From positions 124,001-188,000 of the forward strand of contig CAJNOJ010000198.1 of assembly GCA_905250025.1 (NCBI GenBank): a stretch of DNA of 64,000 bases. The letters are read 5' to 3'. The position numbers and the translations under genes are program-made. Shown here piece by piece: positions 1 to 13,389 of this stretch. The notes under the pieces were generated by a model. That model saw only the letters and a program-made list of their open reading frames with translations, was not told the DNA's origin and made no database searches. Source of the stretch: Adineta ricciae. Taxonomy: Eukaryota > Rotifera > Eurotatoria > Adinetida > Adinetidae. Numbering within the stretch: the first letter of the stretch is position 1; each line of letters opens with the position of its first letter.

Positions 1-3000
1 AAAATCGGTTGGCTACTATTGATGTAACTGTTCTGAATCCAAAAGCAATGCAAATATCTGAATTATATGGAGCAGTCAATCCAGATACGTTAGAATTTAC
101 TGATGGAATGGTAAGAAAACTTTGCTTTTGAGTACTAAGATGAGTCTCATTCATATTCAATGATTTTCAGTTGGCAACTACGATGCGAACATATGCTAAA
201 AATCAAGAATCTCACATGAATACTGACAAAGTAAAACTTCAATCAATTTCCTCGAATATAACTATATTAACTCTTTAGAGTGAACAACAGTACGTTGATC
301 ATTGGCAATGGTTAGTTCTTGACGGTCCGATTGATACTTTATGGGTTGAAAACTTGAACACAGTAAGTAAATAACATCCCATCATGATTCTCACACACTC
401 TTTTTGTGGTTATCGACAGCTTCTTGATGATTCGAAAATTCTTTGCTTGGCAAATGGCGAACGTATCGGATTGTCTGGACACACACGAATTCTTTTCGAA
501 GTTGATTCATTAGTGAATTCATCGCCTGCTACAGTCAGTCGTTGTGCAATGGTTTATTTCGATCCATCGGATCTTGGTTATACGCCGTTTTTGAATTATT
601 GGTATCGATGTAAACTACCAGCAGAATTTCCACTGAGTGCAGTAGAGTTTCTTCGAGAATTAATGGAATTCTCGTTGGACAAAGGTCTGTCAAGATTTAA
701 ATGACTGTTCACATCTTCAATATCCAAGCTATTCTCTAGGATTCACGTTTCTCAATCAGTTAAAAGATCCATGGCATATGCCTGTATCGAAACTAAACAT
801 TCTGCAAACACTCTGCTATTTGTTATCAACATTCTTGAATTATCTCGACAAATATGGTGGATTCGGAGAAGACGATCGACGAAGTGCGACAACAGCACCT
901 GCACCAAGTAGGAACTGTTTATCTAACAAATGAAAACGATGTGTTTGAATTGATTTCTTTTATTGAAGATCAAAAGAAGAGTCATTTTTCTAGAGAGTCA
1001 AGTGAAGGTTTGATACTCTCGAAAGTCTTAGTTTTCCACCTCTAGTCTATTCAAGAAAATCTAGTTTACCAAAATGCAAAGATAATAATACACCTCCTCT
1101 CCGTCAAAATCTCGTTTTTTTCGCATATAATACCACATTATTTATCAATCATTTTTCATACTTTATAGTGTTATTATAAGAACTTTTTGATTCTTTTGTA
1201 GACGAACCTCCAAAACCTTACGGTTTGAAGCAGCATGCACAAGGGTATGAAATAAATCATCCCGAATAATCTTTAACTTTTCTTTACCCAGAGATGAACT
1301 GGTGATCTATGTTCTGAATGATAAAAAACAATACTATCTGCAGAAAAATCCGAAAAATATTCGCCAATGTCTTATACGTATCTATATCTTCTGCTATGTT
1401 TGGAGTTTCGGCGGTGGATTAAAAGTATGAACTTGTTTTTTAAACGTCGAGAAACTAATTCTACATGTTTGCCTTTAGCGAGAAGATAATTTTGAAGATG
1501 ATAATATTATCAACCAGAAAGAACAAATTAAAGCTGAGCGAGATTTAACAACTCAAGAATTCGATACTTTTGTTCGGTAAGCACTTTCATCTTTGAATAT
1601 TTCAATAGACAAATCGATGAATCTAGTGATTTGTTCGGTGCAAATATTAACTATTCTGTTTACTTACCACCGGATGCACGAATGGTGTACGATTATATGA
1701 TTGATTTAAATACATTTGTGTACCATGAATGGGAATCACTTGTTCCTAAAACTGAACAATTAATCAAAAGCGAACAAACATCATTGGTAATTCCAACAGT
1801 TGACATTGTTCGATTTTCATTCCTCATTAGTTCGATACTTATCCATAAAATTCCCGTTCTTCTAACTGGCAACAGTGGTGTTGGAAAAACATTGCTTATT
1901 GAAGCGATGCTTCGATCTTTAACTCTACCTGATGGAAATTTCATTCGACCTGGCACAATTCTTGGTGATGTATTAGAATATAATGCAACACGAGGTGTAG
2001 CAACAAGTAAATTAGCACAGAGCAATGATGTACCAGCAGAAGCGCCGAAAGGCGATGGTAAGTAGTGATGATACGTTCGCGTTTGTTCTTGTAATAATTT
2101 ACCCTGATCAGGAAATGCTCTTCATCGTTCGAAATTGAAAAGTAAGTAGGAGAATTGAGATTGAATTTCTCTCATTCGTATTAATACTGTTTATAGATAA
2201 TACGAAATGAGAAGAGTATGAAAAGAGATTGTAATTTTCTACTAACAATGATGACTTTGGTTGTTCGATTGAGTTTATTAAGATAGTTGGACTTGTTAAG
2301 GAAAAAGAATCTTTGTATTTTCTGTTTTTCAGCTTTACAATCATTGAAAATTCAAATGAGTGCTCAAACAACTCCAAACAGACTTGTCAACCAAATCACA
2401 AGTAATTTAGTGAAGAAGAAAGGAAATCTACTCGGTTGTCAACAAGGCAAATGGTTGTTAGCATTCATTGATGATTTAAATATTCCTCAAGTTGATCAAT
2501 TCGGTGATCAACCAACATTGGAAACCTTAAGATATATTCTTCAAACAGGTATGATGAAGTCTATTCATAGTACAAGAAAAGTATGTTCACGTATTTTTAG
2601 GATCGGCACTTGATGCAAAGAAAAATCAAATACGTCCTCTGTCTGATTTAACATTTCTAGCTGCATGTGATTCGCCCTCATCCGGTCGATTGGCGCCGTC
2701 GAAACGTTTACTTCAATCTTTTGCAATATTTGCTCTGCCTGATCCCGCTGCTAAACAACTCTTTCACATCTACAGTGTTCGTCTCGGTCGATTCTTGAAC
2801 AGTTTAGACTTCTCTGTTGATGTTCGTTCATCACTTTATCTTCTTGTCTCTGCTTGTCTTGTTATGTACTATCGCGTATCGATTAATATTCTTCCAACGC
2901 CATCGAAAGTTCATTATATATTTAATCTTCGAGATTTAGCTAAACTTGCGCAAGGTTTAATGCAAGCATCGACTTTGACAACGACAAACCAGGAGCGCTT

Positions 3001-6000
3001 AGCGGTTTTGTTTGCTCACGAATGTCTGCGTGTTTTTGCTGATCGATTAGTGACGGAAAGTGATCTGGAGATATTTTATAAGCACTTGAATGCTACAACG
3101 AACAGTTATTTCAAAGTTTCATTGAATGTTTCAAATTATTCCGAAAATCCCATCTTGTTTTGCAATTTTCTCAAATCTGATGATCGTCTTTATCAACAAT
3201 TGAACGATTGGCGACAATGTTGTCCAGTATTTTTGGATTATCAGATGAAACAATCATTGAGTGGGCAATCAACATTGAAAATGGTTTTCTTTAAAGAAGC
3301 TGTCGAACATGTATTGCGAATCTGTCGAGTTATCCAACAACCGGGCGGTCATCTTCTATTGATTGGTCTCGATGGAACAGGTCGAAAAACGTGCTTAGAA
3401 TTGAGTGCGTTAGTTTGCGGTCATTCGATGTTTCAATTGAATATCAAACGCGGTTATGCATATCAAGACTTTCGTGATGACTTGAAGATTGTGAGTATAG
3501 GATAATCTAAAGAGAACATGTGCTGTGAAGTAATGATGTGTATGTTAGGTATTTAAAGCTGTTACAGTTCAAAATCGACCAATGGCGTTGTTTATACAAG
3601 AAAAAGATTTACTTTTCGTAAGTCAAATTTTCTGTATCATATTCATGAATATAGTTTTCGTTTTCAGGATAGTTTTATTGAAGACATTGAGAGTATTCTG
3701 AATTCTGGTACTGTGGTTGATCTGTTTGAGCCGGATGAATTCAATGCTTTGGCAATGGATCTGAAAAATGAAGCTTATATATCGAATATGAGTGATACAC
3801 CCGGTCAACTTCGTGAATTTTTCTATCAAGTAACATTAATTTATGTTCTTAAACAAAAGTTAATTGTTATTTCTACACTCATACTTAGCGTGTTCGAACG
3901 AATCTACATGTGATTCTTTCGTTTTCTCCTGCTGGTAATAAATTCCGTGAAATCTGTCGGTTGCATCCTGCTCTGCTCAACTGTACAAGTATTGATTGGT
4001 TTACCGAATGGAGTGAAATGTCAATGGTACAGGTGGCGGATGTTTTTCTCGAAGGTGTCGATCTAAAGTAAAATCTGTCAAAAGATAAACTTGCACAATT
4101 TGAAAGCAAAATGCTTTGTTTTTAGAATTTTACCATCTGATCGTGATACACTCAATGAAAGAGAACTTCATCATCAAATAGCACTCTGTTGTGTCGCGAT
4201 GCATAAGATCGTTATTGAAGCTGCTAAACGATTCCTTGCTGCGCATAAACGACATTACTATCTAACGCCATCATCGTATATGGATTTGATGAAAGCGTTT
4301 GATAGAACAATGGCACGAACTAAGCAAGAATTTCTCGTATGACTAAACTTCTTATCGAATTACAGAGAGTATCTCTATTCTTTCGTTTAGACGAATTATA
4401 ATCGATTGTCGACAGGTCTGGCGAAGTTATCAGATGCAAATGCAAGTGTTGGCGTTATGCGTGATGAATTGGCTTTACTTGGACCGCAGATCGATGCGAA
4501 AGAAAAGGTTAGTGAACAAAAATGATATTTGAAAGCTGGCAGCTTGCTTTGTTTCGTTCAAAGGAAATTGAACAACTATTGAGTCGATTACAGAAAGACC
4601 AGACTGCTGTCATAGAAGTGAAAGACATTGTTGAAGTCGAAGAAAAAAAAGTTCGTGAAGATACCGATATGGTCGAACGTTATGCAGGTCTTGCTGAACT
4701 CGATCTACAAAGTGTTAAACCTGTTCTCGAAGAAGCCATGGCGGATGTATCTCAACTTGACAAAGCCGACGTAGCAGAAGTTCGAGTCTATCAAAGTCCG
4801 CCGTATCAAGTCATGATGGTTATGTGCGCTGTTTGTGTCCTATTAGAATGTAAATCAGATTGGGCAACGGCACGACAAGTGCTTGGCGATTCAGGTTTTA
4901 TCAGTCGTTTAACAAATCTTGATATTAACAATATATCCGATCGAACGTATCGAAAACTTTTACAATATTCACGTAATCCGGAATTTACACCAGATGTGAT
5001 CGGTAAAGTTTCATCAGCTTGCCGATCATTCTGTAAATGGGTTTTGGCTATTCAACGATACTACGAAGTGTATCGAACAGTGAAACCCAAAGAAGAAAAA
5101 GTTAAAACAGCGAACGAAGCGTTAACTGTAATGCAAAAGAGTCTGTCACGAAAACAAGAAATGCTGACACTGGTATGCTGAATCTAAATTAACTATTCAT
5201 TCTTAGTTCTGATTTTCCTTCTACAAAGGTCAGAGATCATTTAAAAGAACTAGAAAACAAATACAATAACAGTGTCGAAGAAAAACAAGCTTTATATGCA
5301 CGTCGTGAATTGATGAAACAGCGAATGTCTTGTGCACATGAATTAACCAATGTATTAGCCATCGAAAAAATCCGCTGGCAGGAGCAGGTCACTCAACTTG
5401 AAAATCAAGTACGTTTATTGATTGGAGATGCATTGCTATCTGCGGGTGCTATCAATTATTTTGGACCATTCAATAGCGAGTTTCGATATGAGATTTTACA
5501 AGATTTCCAAAAAGTTTTAACAGAAAATCAAATTAATTTCTCAACGAATTATTCGTTAGCAACTATGTTATCAACAGTAAGCGAGATTAGACATTGGATT
5601 AGTCAATTATTACCAGATGATGAGTGTTCAATGTAAGTGGATTCATTTAATATTATTCGTTTTGATCAATCTATTGATTTTTTCTAGTGAAAATGCGGTG
5701 CTTGTCAAACATTGTATTAAATGGCCACTACTCATCGATCCACAGCGGCAAGCGATTCAATGGTAACTTTGTTTTCGATCAAAATTTAGCGACTGGTTTG
5801 CGTGTTTTTCGTAGGATTCGAACGAAAGAAACCGAAAATAATCTTCGGATTATTTCTGCTGATGACACAGGTTTATTACGTGTCTGTGAACAATGTATTC
5901 GACTTGGTTTACCATTGATCATTGAAAATATGGGCGAAACAATTGAATCGTCTTTAGTGCCACTACTGAATCGAGATTTATTCGACCGGAAATTTTCAGC

Positions 6001-9000
6001 AACAGGAACTATTCGTTTTAATGAAGTCGACATCGAAGTGAATTCGAATTTCCGTGTTTATTTCATCACACAGCTGAATAATCCACATTTTCTCCCTGAT
6101 GTTTGCATTCGTGTTACTCTAAGTAAACTGACAACGAAGTTCTTTGCTAATCTCTTATATCTCTATTCTAGTTAATTTCACCATCACACCCAATGGTTTA
6201 GAACATCAGTTGTTGAGTGTGGTCGTTTTGAACGAAGAACCTCATTTAGAACACGAACGAAAATCGATCTTAGAAACCATGGCACAAGATTTAAAAAGTC
6301 TTCGTGAATATGAAGATCAAACATTAGAAATGTTAACATCGTCCGAACAACATCTCCTTGATCGTCATGATCTCATTGATATCCTCACTCGCTCGAAAAT
6401 AACTAGTGACGAAATTGCTAATCGTGTTCGTGAGAATGAAGCTAATGAACGACAGATCAACATCGCACGTCAGTGTTATGTTTCCTTGGCTAAACGTGGC
6501 TCACTATTGTATTTCCTTACCAACCATTTATCGCGCTTAAATGTTATGTATCAATTCTCGCTGACATGGTTTCAACGTACATTTCATTCGTGCATCTTAG
6601 ATCGAGATACATCACGTCGTATGAGTATGACCAATCTTGCGCCGGATCTTGAAGTAGCTCAACGCTTAATGCGACAACAAAGACGACGAAGTTCAATATT
6701 CAGTAATCCAATTCAATCGCCACGAATCAGTTTTAGTGATGATTCATCCCATGATTTTGCTTCACCAACGATGAGTGCAAGAATGAGACGTAATACAAAA
6801 CAGTACACGCAACTAATTAATCCTCAACAACGAGCAGCAACACTTCGTATGATGGTGGATCGTTTAACTTACACACTCTATCAACTTGTCTCATGGAGTT
6901 TGTTCGCTGAACATCAGCTGCTGTTTTCGTTTCTATTGACCACAACGATCGAACGTGAAGCAGCAAATGAAAAGAACACACCTAATCCTATATCATCAGA
7001 TACTATTCATGAGGAACAAACTGAAACAGTGCCAGAGCCAGAAACAAAAGCCTCAGTAATCACACAAGACGAATGGACTTGTTTCATGAGTCCGCTTGTA
7101 ACAAATATTACTGAAGAAAAACTTTCGTTTATTAATGATAAATTACCATCATTGTATCCTGTCTGTCGAAATTTACTACTCGACACTGATTCCGAGTTCT
7201 TTAAACATTCACATCCGTATCTGTATCTAACTCGAAGCGGAATATTCAATGATTTATCACACTTTCGCTGTTTACTAATCATAAAAATTTTACGACCTGA
7301 TACATTACTTCCATCGATTTCTCAATATGTTACCGATCAAATGGGCAGCAACTTTCTCTCGTCAGGATTTGCAAATATACAAGACATATATACACATTCA
7401 TCGCCGCAAGCGCCCATTATTCTTTTGCTCTCTCCCGGTATGTGTTCAGTGTTCTAGGGAAAATGAAAAATAAAACTTTCTTCTTTTTAAGGTACCGATC
7501 CGACTAGTCTTCTGATTCGTTTTGCACGAGAAACACGTGGAACTGCAGCACACTTAGACGTGATCTCGTTAGGTCAAGGTCAAGGGCCGAAAGTTGAAGA
7601 AGTTCTTTCGAAAGCTCTAACTTTAAAAGGCCGATGGATATTTTTACACAATTGTCATTTAAGTGCATCATTCATGCCAAGACTACGCGTACTTGTTAAT
7701 AAGTAATATTCGAATTCTTGTTTTTCTCTTAGGAACTTCTCTGTTTCGTTTAGTTTCAATAAACCTGGCCTCGAACTTGATAGCCAATTTCGATTATTTC
7801 TTTCTTCGAAACCTGACAAAAACTTTCCCTTAGAACTGTTACAACTAGGTCTTAAAGTTCGTTTGTTCAACATCTATTTTCTCATTTGCGTATATGCACA
7901 TGTGCATTTAGATGACTGTTGAGTGGCCGAGAGGTTTGAAGAGTAGTTTACTTCAGACTTTTGGACCAACGGGTATCGTCAACGAAAAAGTCTATGAAAA
8001 GAGTACACTAGGTAAACCAATTAAGAATAAATTCATTTATAGAACATTGTTTCATAATTGATTAGGACCGTACTGGCGTCGTTTGGTATTCAATCTCGCC
8101 TTTTTCCATGCTGTTATTCACGAACGAAAGAAATTCGGTGCATTAGGGTGGAATTTAAGTTACGAGTTCAATCAATCAGATTTGGAAGTAGCTGTATTAG
8201 AATTAGAAAGTCTTGTACGTCGTTCCAAGAATCAAATACCATCATTTGATGTGTTCTGTTATCTTGCTGGTTCGATCATCTATGGTGGTCGAGTTACTGA
8301 TGAATTTGATCGACGTAGACTGTTGAGAATTATTGAACGATTCTACTGCCCAGAAACTTTGAAAGAAAACTATTCCTATGCAGGAGATAACGTGAGAGTT
8401 TCTTTATTAACAAGTTCTGTCCTAATCACTTAGTATTGATATTCGTGTAGACATACAAAGCTCCAAGTTTGGATTTGAATTTTTCTAATCTACTGTCATA
8501 TATTAATGCAATGCCGGATTTTGATGACCCACGCGTATTTGGTATGCATCCAAACACAAATCGAGCATTGATGTATGTGCAAGCAAATCAATTTGTGGAT
8601 ATGTTAGTAACCATTGAACCACAATATCGTATGATGATGTCATTTGGGTATGAGATATGTTTTTGCGTAGAAGATTTCTTAACTAATTGTAAATCCAAAT
8701 GTATATTGCAGTGCATTAACGGATGGTGATGCAGCATGTATGGCTATTATCGATGATATTACATCGAAAGTACCACGTTCTATTGAAACTGGTTTTGGTG
8801 CTGGAACGCGTCACATTACATTTGAAGTGGCATTAACGAAAATTTCTACTAAATTAGGTAAATAATTGTCTTCACATGTCTATGTTAAATCTCTGATTTT
8901 TTTGCTCTGAAATCTAGGAAATAAATATCGTGCTTATTTTGTGTTCTTTTCACTACTCAAGCAAGAAATTCGAGCTTACAATGAATTACTCGAGCTAATT

Positions 9001-10127
9001 TACTCGACATGTGATGATCTTCGTCGAGCTTTGGTCGGCGAAATAGTTGTCAGTGAAGTTCTAGAAGAAACTCAACATAAATTACTAATGAATGAATTAC
9101 CATCGATTTGGCAAGTACGTACACAGTCGATCTCATATTCTACTAGATAATACTAACATACTAAACAGGACTTAGTTCATGAAGATTATGTAAGATATCT
9201 TTATTTTGTCTCTTGACAAACAATGCACATATCCTCATTCTCTGATAAACCTGCATGCATGGTTCATTGTACAAAAACCTCGAATGATTGTATCGAAAGT
9301 GAATTGTCATAATTTTATTCTAGAGAAAATCCTATCCATCAACGAAAGCGCTTCGTGCGTGGATTATGAATCTACTTGAACGAATCACATTCTTTCAAAA
9401 TTGGACTCATCTGGTCATAACTTTTGTTGAAGATGAAAAAGCATTATCACCCTTACCAACAATGTTCAATACTGCTGCATTCTACTATCCGAAAGGTTTT
9501 GAATAATCTTCATCTCGTTGGTTAATTCAAGATTATTTTCTGTTAATTCTATTTTAGGACTTTTCTCTGCTATATTACAGAGTTCTGCTCGATTGTTTGC
9601 ATTACCGATCGATCAATTGAAATTTCATTACAAAGTATTGGATAATGAAGAAGAACTTGAAACGTTACAATCATCAACCGTATGTCCCAAACATACTTCC
9701 AGACTTGATGAACACGTTTATATGTAATACACATTTCTAGACTGTGAGTGACATTGCTAATGGCATTATCATCGATGGAATCTATTTGGATGGCGCACAA
9801 TGGGATAAGAAACGTCATGCGATCGTTGATTGTACTAATCAACAACGAAGTCACCGTTTACCACCGCTTCTTTGTCAACTTGTACCGGTATGATTACTGC
9901 ATTTCATGTGATATATTTCAACGATGAGATATTTCTTTTAGAAAAATACAGCAGCGAGTGACTCGAGCAATATCTATGAATGTCCTGTATATCTAACAGC
10001 TTTACGTGCAGTGAGTGCGAACGAAGCAGCGAAACACTTGGTCAGCACAATCACAATACCATGCTCCGAAACTGAAGCATTCTGGACAATGCGATCTATT
10101 GCTGGTATTCTTGAAGTGAATGAATAA
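1..10127 (+). CDS. Axonemal dynein heavy chain, 5'-truncated by the window edge (multi-exon)
   Basis: ATP-driven microtubule motor of cilia. The window opens inside AAA2: 'VDTLW'-like text near 330-350, then [18 protein letters not shown] and SPATVSRC near 450-545. AAA3 has P-loop GNSGVGKT near 1870 and Walker [15 protein letters not shown] near 2465-2505. AAA4 has GLDGTGRKT near 3365. The coiled-coil stalk and microtubule-binding region span about 4380-5300, with the usual DWATARQ and PDVIGKVS strings. AAA5 has [11 protein letters not shown] near 5730, and AAA6 plus the C-terminal domain run to TAA at 10125-10127, ending in a CPVY-type tail typical of axonemal chains. At least 20 introns of about 50-80 bp interrupt it; one near 1045-1200 is longer. 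The linker, AAA1 and tail lie outside the window. DNAH subfamily is not assigned; an inner-arm single-headed type is my guess. A serine-rich insertion in the AAA5-AAA6 region is reported separately. Confidence 0.93.
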
Positions 10128-10365
10128 TTATCTGATGTTTGCATGCATTTATCATGTTAAACTTATATCATATTTTTTCCCGTTTCTACACATGAGAAAT
10201 AAATTCGCTGAGCTTATTTTCTATTATCTCTTCTATTCTTTGTATGTCATTAGAAGGCAATCGAATCGAAATATGTCTTTTATTAGTAAATCAAAGCAAA
10301 TCAAGATGTAGAATGCATCTCGACCGGTTTTAAAATGGTGCCTGATATTCATAGAAAGTTAGCAT

Positions 10366-13300
10366 TCATTTATCTGGTTGCTTCACAACAGCCATTTGCA
10401 AATGGATCATATCGATTTTTTCAATGCTTTCCAACTTATTATAGATCTCTGGAAACATTATCTGCCGGTTTTCCTTCATCAATTCGTCCTTCTTTTCTTC
10501 GAACATTTTCTTGACTTTTTCCAGCTCATTTAGAAGTTTAGTATTGAGATCATTTGGTGTGTTTTTTGAACAAATGTAAGCTTCTTCCTCGATCATTCTC
10601 TCGAATCCCCGCAAGAATGGATTCTTTAGAGAGGAGCTGTTACTATGCACCAGGAACCATTCCAATTCGCTGCTTATGTTGCGAAGCTCTTCCACAACAC
10701 CCATAGTTGGAGCTCGATTGTTCTCACCGCCGTCAGAGCTCAGCTCATACTCAAGGCTGTAGTCAACAGGAAAGTGTTCGTCTGGAGAACATTTACATGT
10801 TCGACAACTACTAGAGAACATATGTAAACTATCACGGATTATGTAAAATTCTCCAATAGGAAAAATTTGGTTAGTGTGATGACGACATGATGAGCAAATG
10901 GCGGTCCTAGTTGTAACTGCATCAGGCACTAGTTTAATTGACTTCTCGTTAGGTTGATGTGAGCGTAGGATAATATTTCGAAGAGTGTTCCGTATTGTTT
11001 CAAGAATCGGACGTATCACGCGGGTGATTTTCATTTGGGCGTGGTGAACCGATCGAATATGAGAAGGAACGAGAGGCGCCAACATATCATTGTTGATATA
11101 ATTGAGTAAACGCTTTGACTCGGCGGCTGATCTTGACCAGCTCTCGTTGTACTCTTGCTGTTGATCTGGATGGAATTGTATATTGTTTTGTATTGCCATG
11201 AGATAGCGAAACGACTCGCTATCAAAACAAAAAGTATTCTGCTTGGTGAATGGTGTTTTTTTGCCCGGCAGAGATGCTAATAATTGTTTTAACACAAGTG
11301 CTGTATCTCCAGGTGCATAGAATGTCGGTCGAGTATTTGTAAAACAAAACAGAATATTTTCACGCGCATCTTCACCGAGAAAAGTATACAACTGTATAAA
11401 ACATGAACGAAAGGACACATTGATTCGTGTAATATTCGGTTTCATCAGAATGCAGATTGCATCAAGATACTGCAGATTGCTGATAAACGATAGGATGTGT
11501 TGTAGATTTGCATCGTCTTTGTCTACACCACGAACGTCTCCAATACCAGGAGTGTCTATGATACGTATTGTACTTTCTTTGTTTCCGTGGTCAGGAATAG
11601 TAACAAGATATGATTTACAATATTGAGTAACAGATTGGCCAACGCCGCTGAAATCTTCGGTGCTGATAGTTTCCTGTCCGCGAAATGTAATCAGTTGTTC
11701 TGTGAAGTCATCACCAACTGCTAAAATGAATGATACTGGCATAAGTGCAACAGGATTCTCTTGAGCTTTCTGAAGTGAGTCAAATCGGAGATAGTTGACT
11801 AGGGCATTGATAAAAGTCGACTTTCCGACACCAGACTCGCCTATGAGAAGTATATTTTTTATGCCATTCGATTGGAGTCGCTCTGATGTTGATTCTCGGC
11901 GTGATGCTGATGGTTGGTCATTAGTACTATTCAAGGATTGTTCAGGAAAGATGAGAAATTCTTTCAACTTGTATGAGCAATCAGAAAAATCAACATAGAT
12001 AAGTTTTAACGAGGGCTTCTGCTCACGTTCTTCATACAGTTTTGTGTATAATTCAGACCATTTAGAATCCTGCTGCCGATATAGGTCATCATTAGAACAT
12101 ATCGCTCGTTTGTTCGTAACATCCAGCTTAAGTTTACTTTCGATTGATTGTTTGTCGTCATTCCGGTCAATACCGAATTCAGTTGCATCTCGGTAGATGA
12201 ATTGGTTTGCTACCAGCTTGCTAATAAACTTTTCTTTTTTTTCTAACACATATAGAGAAGAAGTACATAGTCCCATCATTGTTTTAACTTCTGTGTTTTG
12301 ATTACCAAATAACATTTCATCAATCTTGTGGTAACTGAGTTCCCCTCGACGAACTCGAACTACTAAGTTCTGTAGTTGGTGAATTAAAGACTCGTACGAT
12401 TTCTTTAAGTCATCGTATGTGGATCGAGCATTGTCCAATTGATACTTTCGAGTTTGATCGACGTTTGGATAGTCCTGATTGATTTTTGACGAGAGTAATC
12501 GAAATTTGCGTGACAAACGAATGAGATAATCCTCGAGTTTACCTCTGCAGTTCGGTTCCACTTCTCTGAACACAAACCTTCCCACAATTGTCGATGGAAA
12601 AAATCTTTCAAGACTACAAAAATTGTAGTTGTATGGTTGGTGAGTATCGGTATCCCTCTTAATTTTCGGAATAGCTTGATAAAGCTCAACGATTGAGCTA
12701 ATTTTAGACAAGTCTTCAATGTTGGAGAAAACTTGTGTGTGACTGATAGATTCCAGATAAGACACCTCATCATCTGTTAGTTCTGGTGGTTTGCAGTTCT
12801 GCTCTAGATTGCGACACAATTTTTTGATAATAGTATCTACACGCGCAATCTTCTTATCGTCAGGCACTAGTTGAAGAATGGCAACCACAATCACACCCCA
12901 GTTAACTAGAACAGTCACATGTGTCGCATCAGAGTCGACAGGTGGTGGTGGAATTCTATTTCTACGTTCGAAATCACCATCTGATAAATAATCTGTACGA
13001 CTGTAATACTTGTACACGATAAAGCGCGTGTATTTGTCAATAACACGTGAATATGTGTTGAGTGCTCCTACACCACTGCCTGTTTGAACTATTTCTAAAG
13101 CGACGCTTAATCGTAATTCATCATGTACCTTGTGCCATTTTAACAAATTTTGAATTTGTCTTTCGTATTTTTTAACGCGACATGTTGGTTTTTCACATAA
13201 TTGCGCGTACGTCACTGGAAGATCCAGCGTCGAGTTGTGAAGTATTTTATCACAAGATGCATCGTAGAGCATACCAAACCGCCCGGATGTATCGACTGCT

Positions 13301-13389
13301 TGACGTGGTGTGAAATCGTCCGACGTCGATGAGACTATAAGAGTTAAATATGGATCGCATGTTGGTAAACGATTGATTGAATAAGCCAT
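10366..13389 (-). CDS. Large P-loop GTPase (AIG1/septin-like) with stonustoxin-type N-terminal domain
   Basis: Single-exon ORF of about 1007 residues from the ATG at 13389; the frame stays open to 13452 but the downstream ATG fits the pattern AG then ATG seen in neighbours. Residues about 20-130 contain GRFGMLYDASCDKIL, resembling the conserved start of stonustoxin/SNTX-type (MACPF-like fold) proteins, and RFIVYKYYSR later in that domain. A helical stretch follows. The GTPase domain starts near residue 510: P-loop GESGVGKST, switch/Walker B region IIDTPGIGDVRG about 100 residues on, and FCFTNTR where the NKxD motif would be. The C-terminal third has a cysteine/histidine-rich patch (CSSCRHH, CRTCKC) and a coiled-coil-like Lys/Glu end. 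Families of this kind are linked to innate immunity or membrane work in animals, but no function is shown here. GTP binding is likely; pore formation is not implied. Confidence 0.8.
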   Translation of the reverse strand: MAYSINRLPTCDPYLTLIVSSTSDDFTPRQAVDTSGRFGMLYDASCDKILHNSTLDLPVTYAQLCEKPTCRVKKYERQIQNLLKWHKVHDELRLSVALEIVQTGSGVGALNTYSRVIDKYTRFIVYKYYSRTDYLSDGDFERRNRIPPPPVDSDATHVTVLVNWGVIVVAILQLVPDDKKIARVDTIIKKLCRNLEQNCKPPELTDDEVSYLESISHTQVFSNIEDLSKISSIVELYQAIPKIKRDTDTHQPYNYNFCSLERFFPSTIVGRFVFREVEPNCRGKLEDYLIRLSRKFRLLSSKINQDYPNVDQTRKYQLDNARSTYDDLKKSYESLIHQLQNLVVRVRRGELSYHKIDEMLFGNQNTEVKTMMGLCTSSLYVLEKKEKFISKLVANQFIYRDATEFGIDRNDDKQSIESKLKLDVTNKRAICSNDDLYRQQDSKWSELYTKLYEEREQKPSLKLIYVDFSDCSYKLKEFLIFPEQSLNSTNDQPSASRRESTSERLQSNGIKNILLIGESGVGKSTFINALVNYLRFDSLQKAQENPVALMPVSFILAVGDDFTEQLITFRGQETISTEDFSGVGQSVTQYCKSYLVTIPDHGNKESTIRIIDTPGIGDVRGVDKDDANLQHILSFISNLQYLDAICILMKPNITRINVSFRSCFIQLYTFLGEDARENILFCFTNTRPTFYAPGDTALVLKQLLASLPGKKTPFTKQNTFCFDSESFRYLMAIQNNIQFHPDQQQEYNESWSRSAAESKRLLNYINNDMLAPLVPSHIRSVHHAQMKITRVIRPILETIRNTLRNIILRSHQPNEKSIKLVPDAVTTRTAICSSCRHHTNQIFPIGEFYIIRDSLHMFSSSCRTCKCSPDEHFPVDYSLEYELSSDGGENNRAPTMGVVEELRNISSELEWFLVHSNSSSLKNPFLRGFERMIEEEAYICSKNTPNDLNTKLLNELEKVKKMFEEKKDELMKENRQIMFPEIYNKLESIEKIDMIHLQMAVVKQPDK

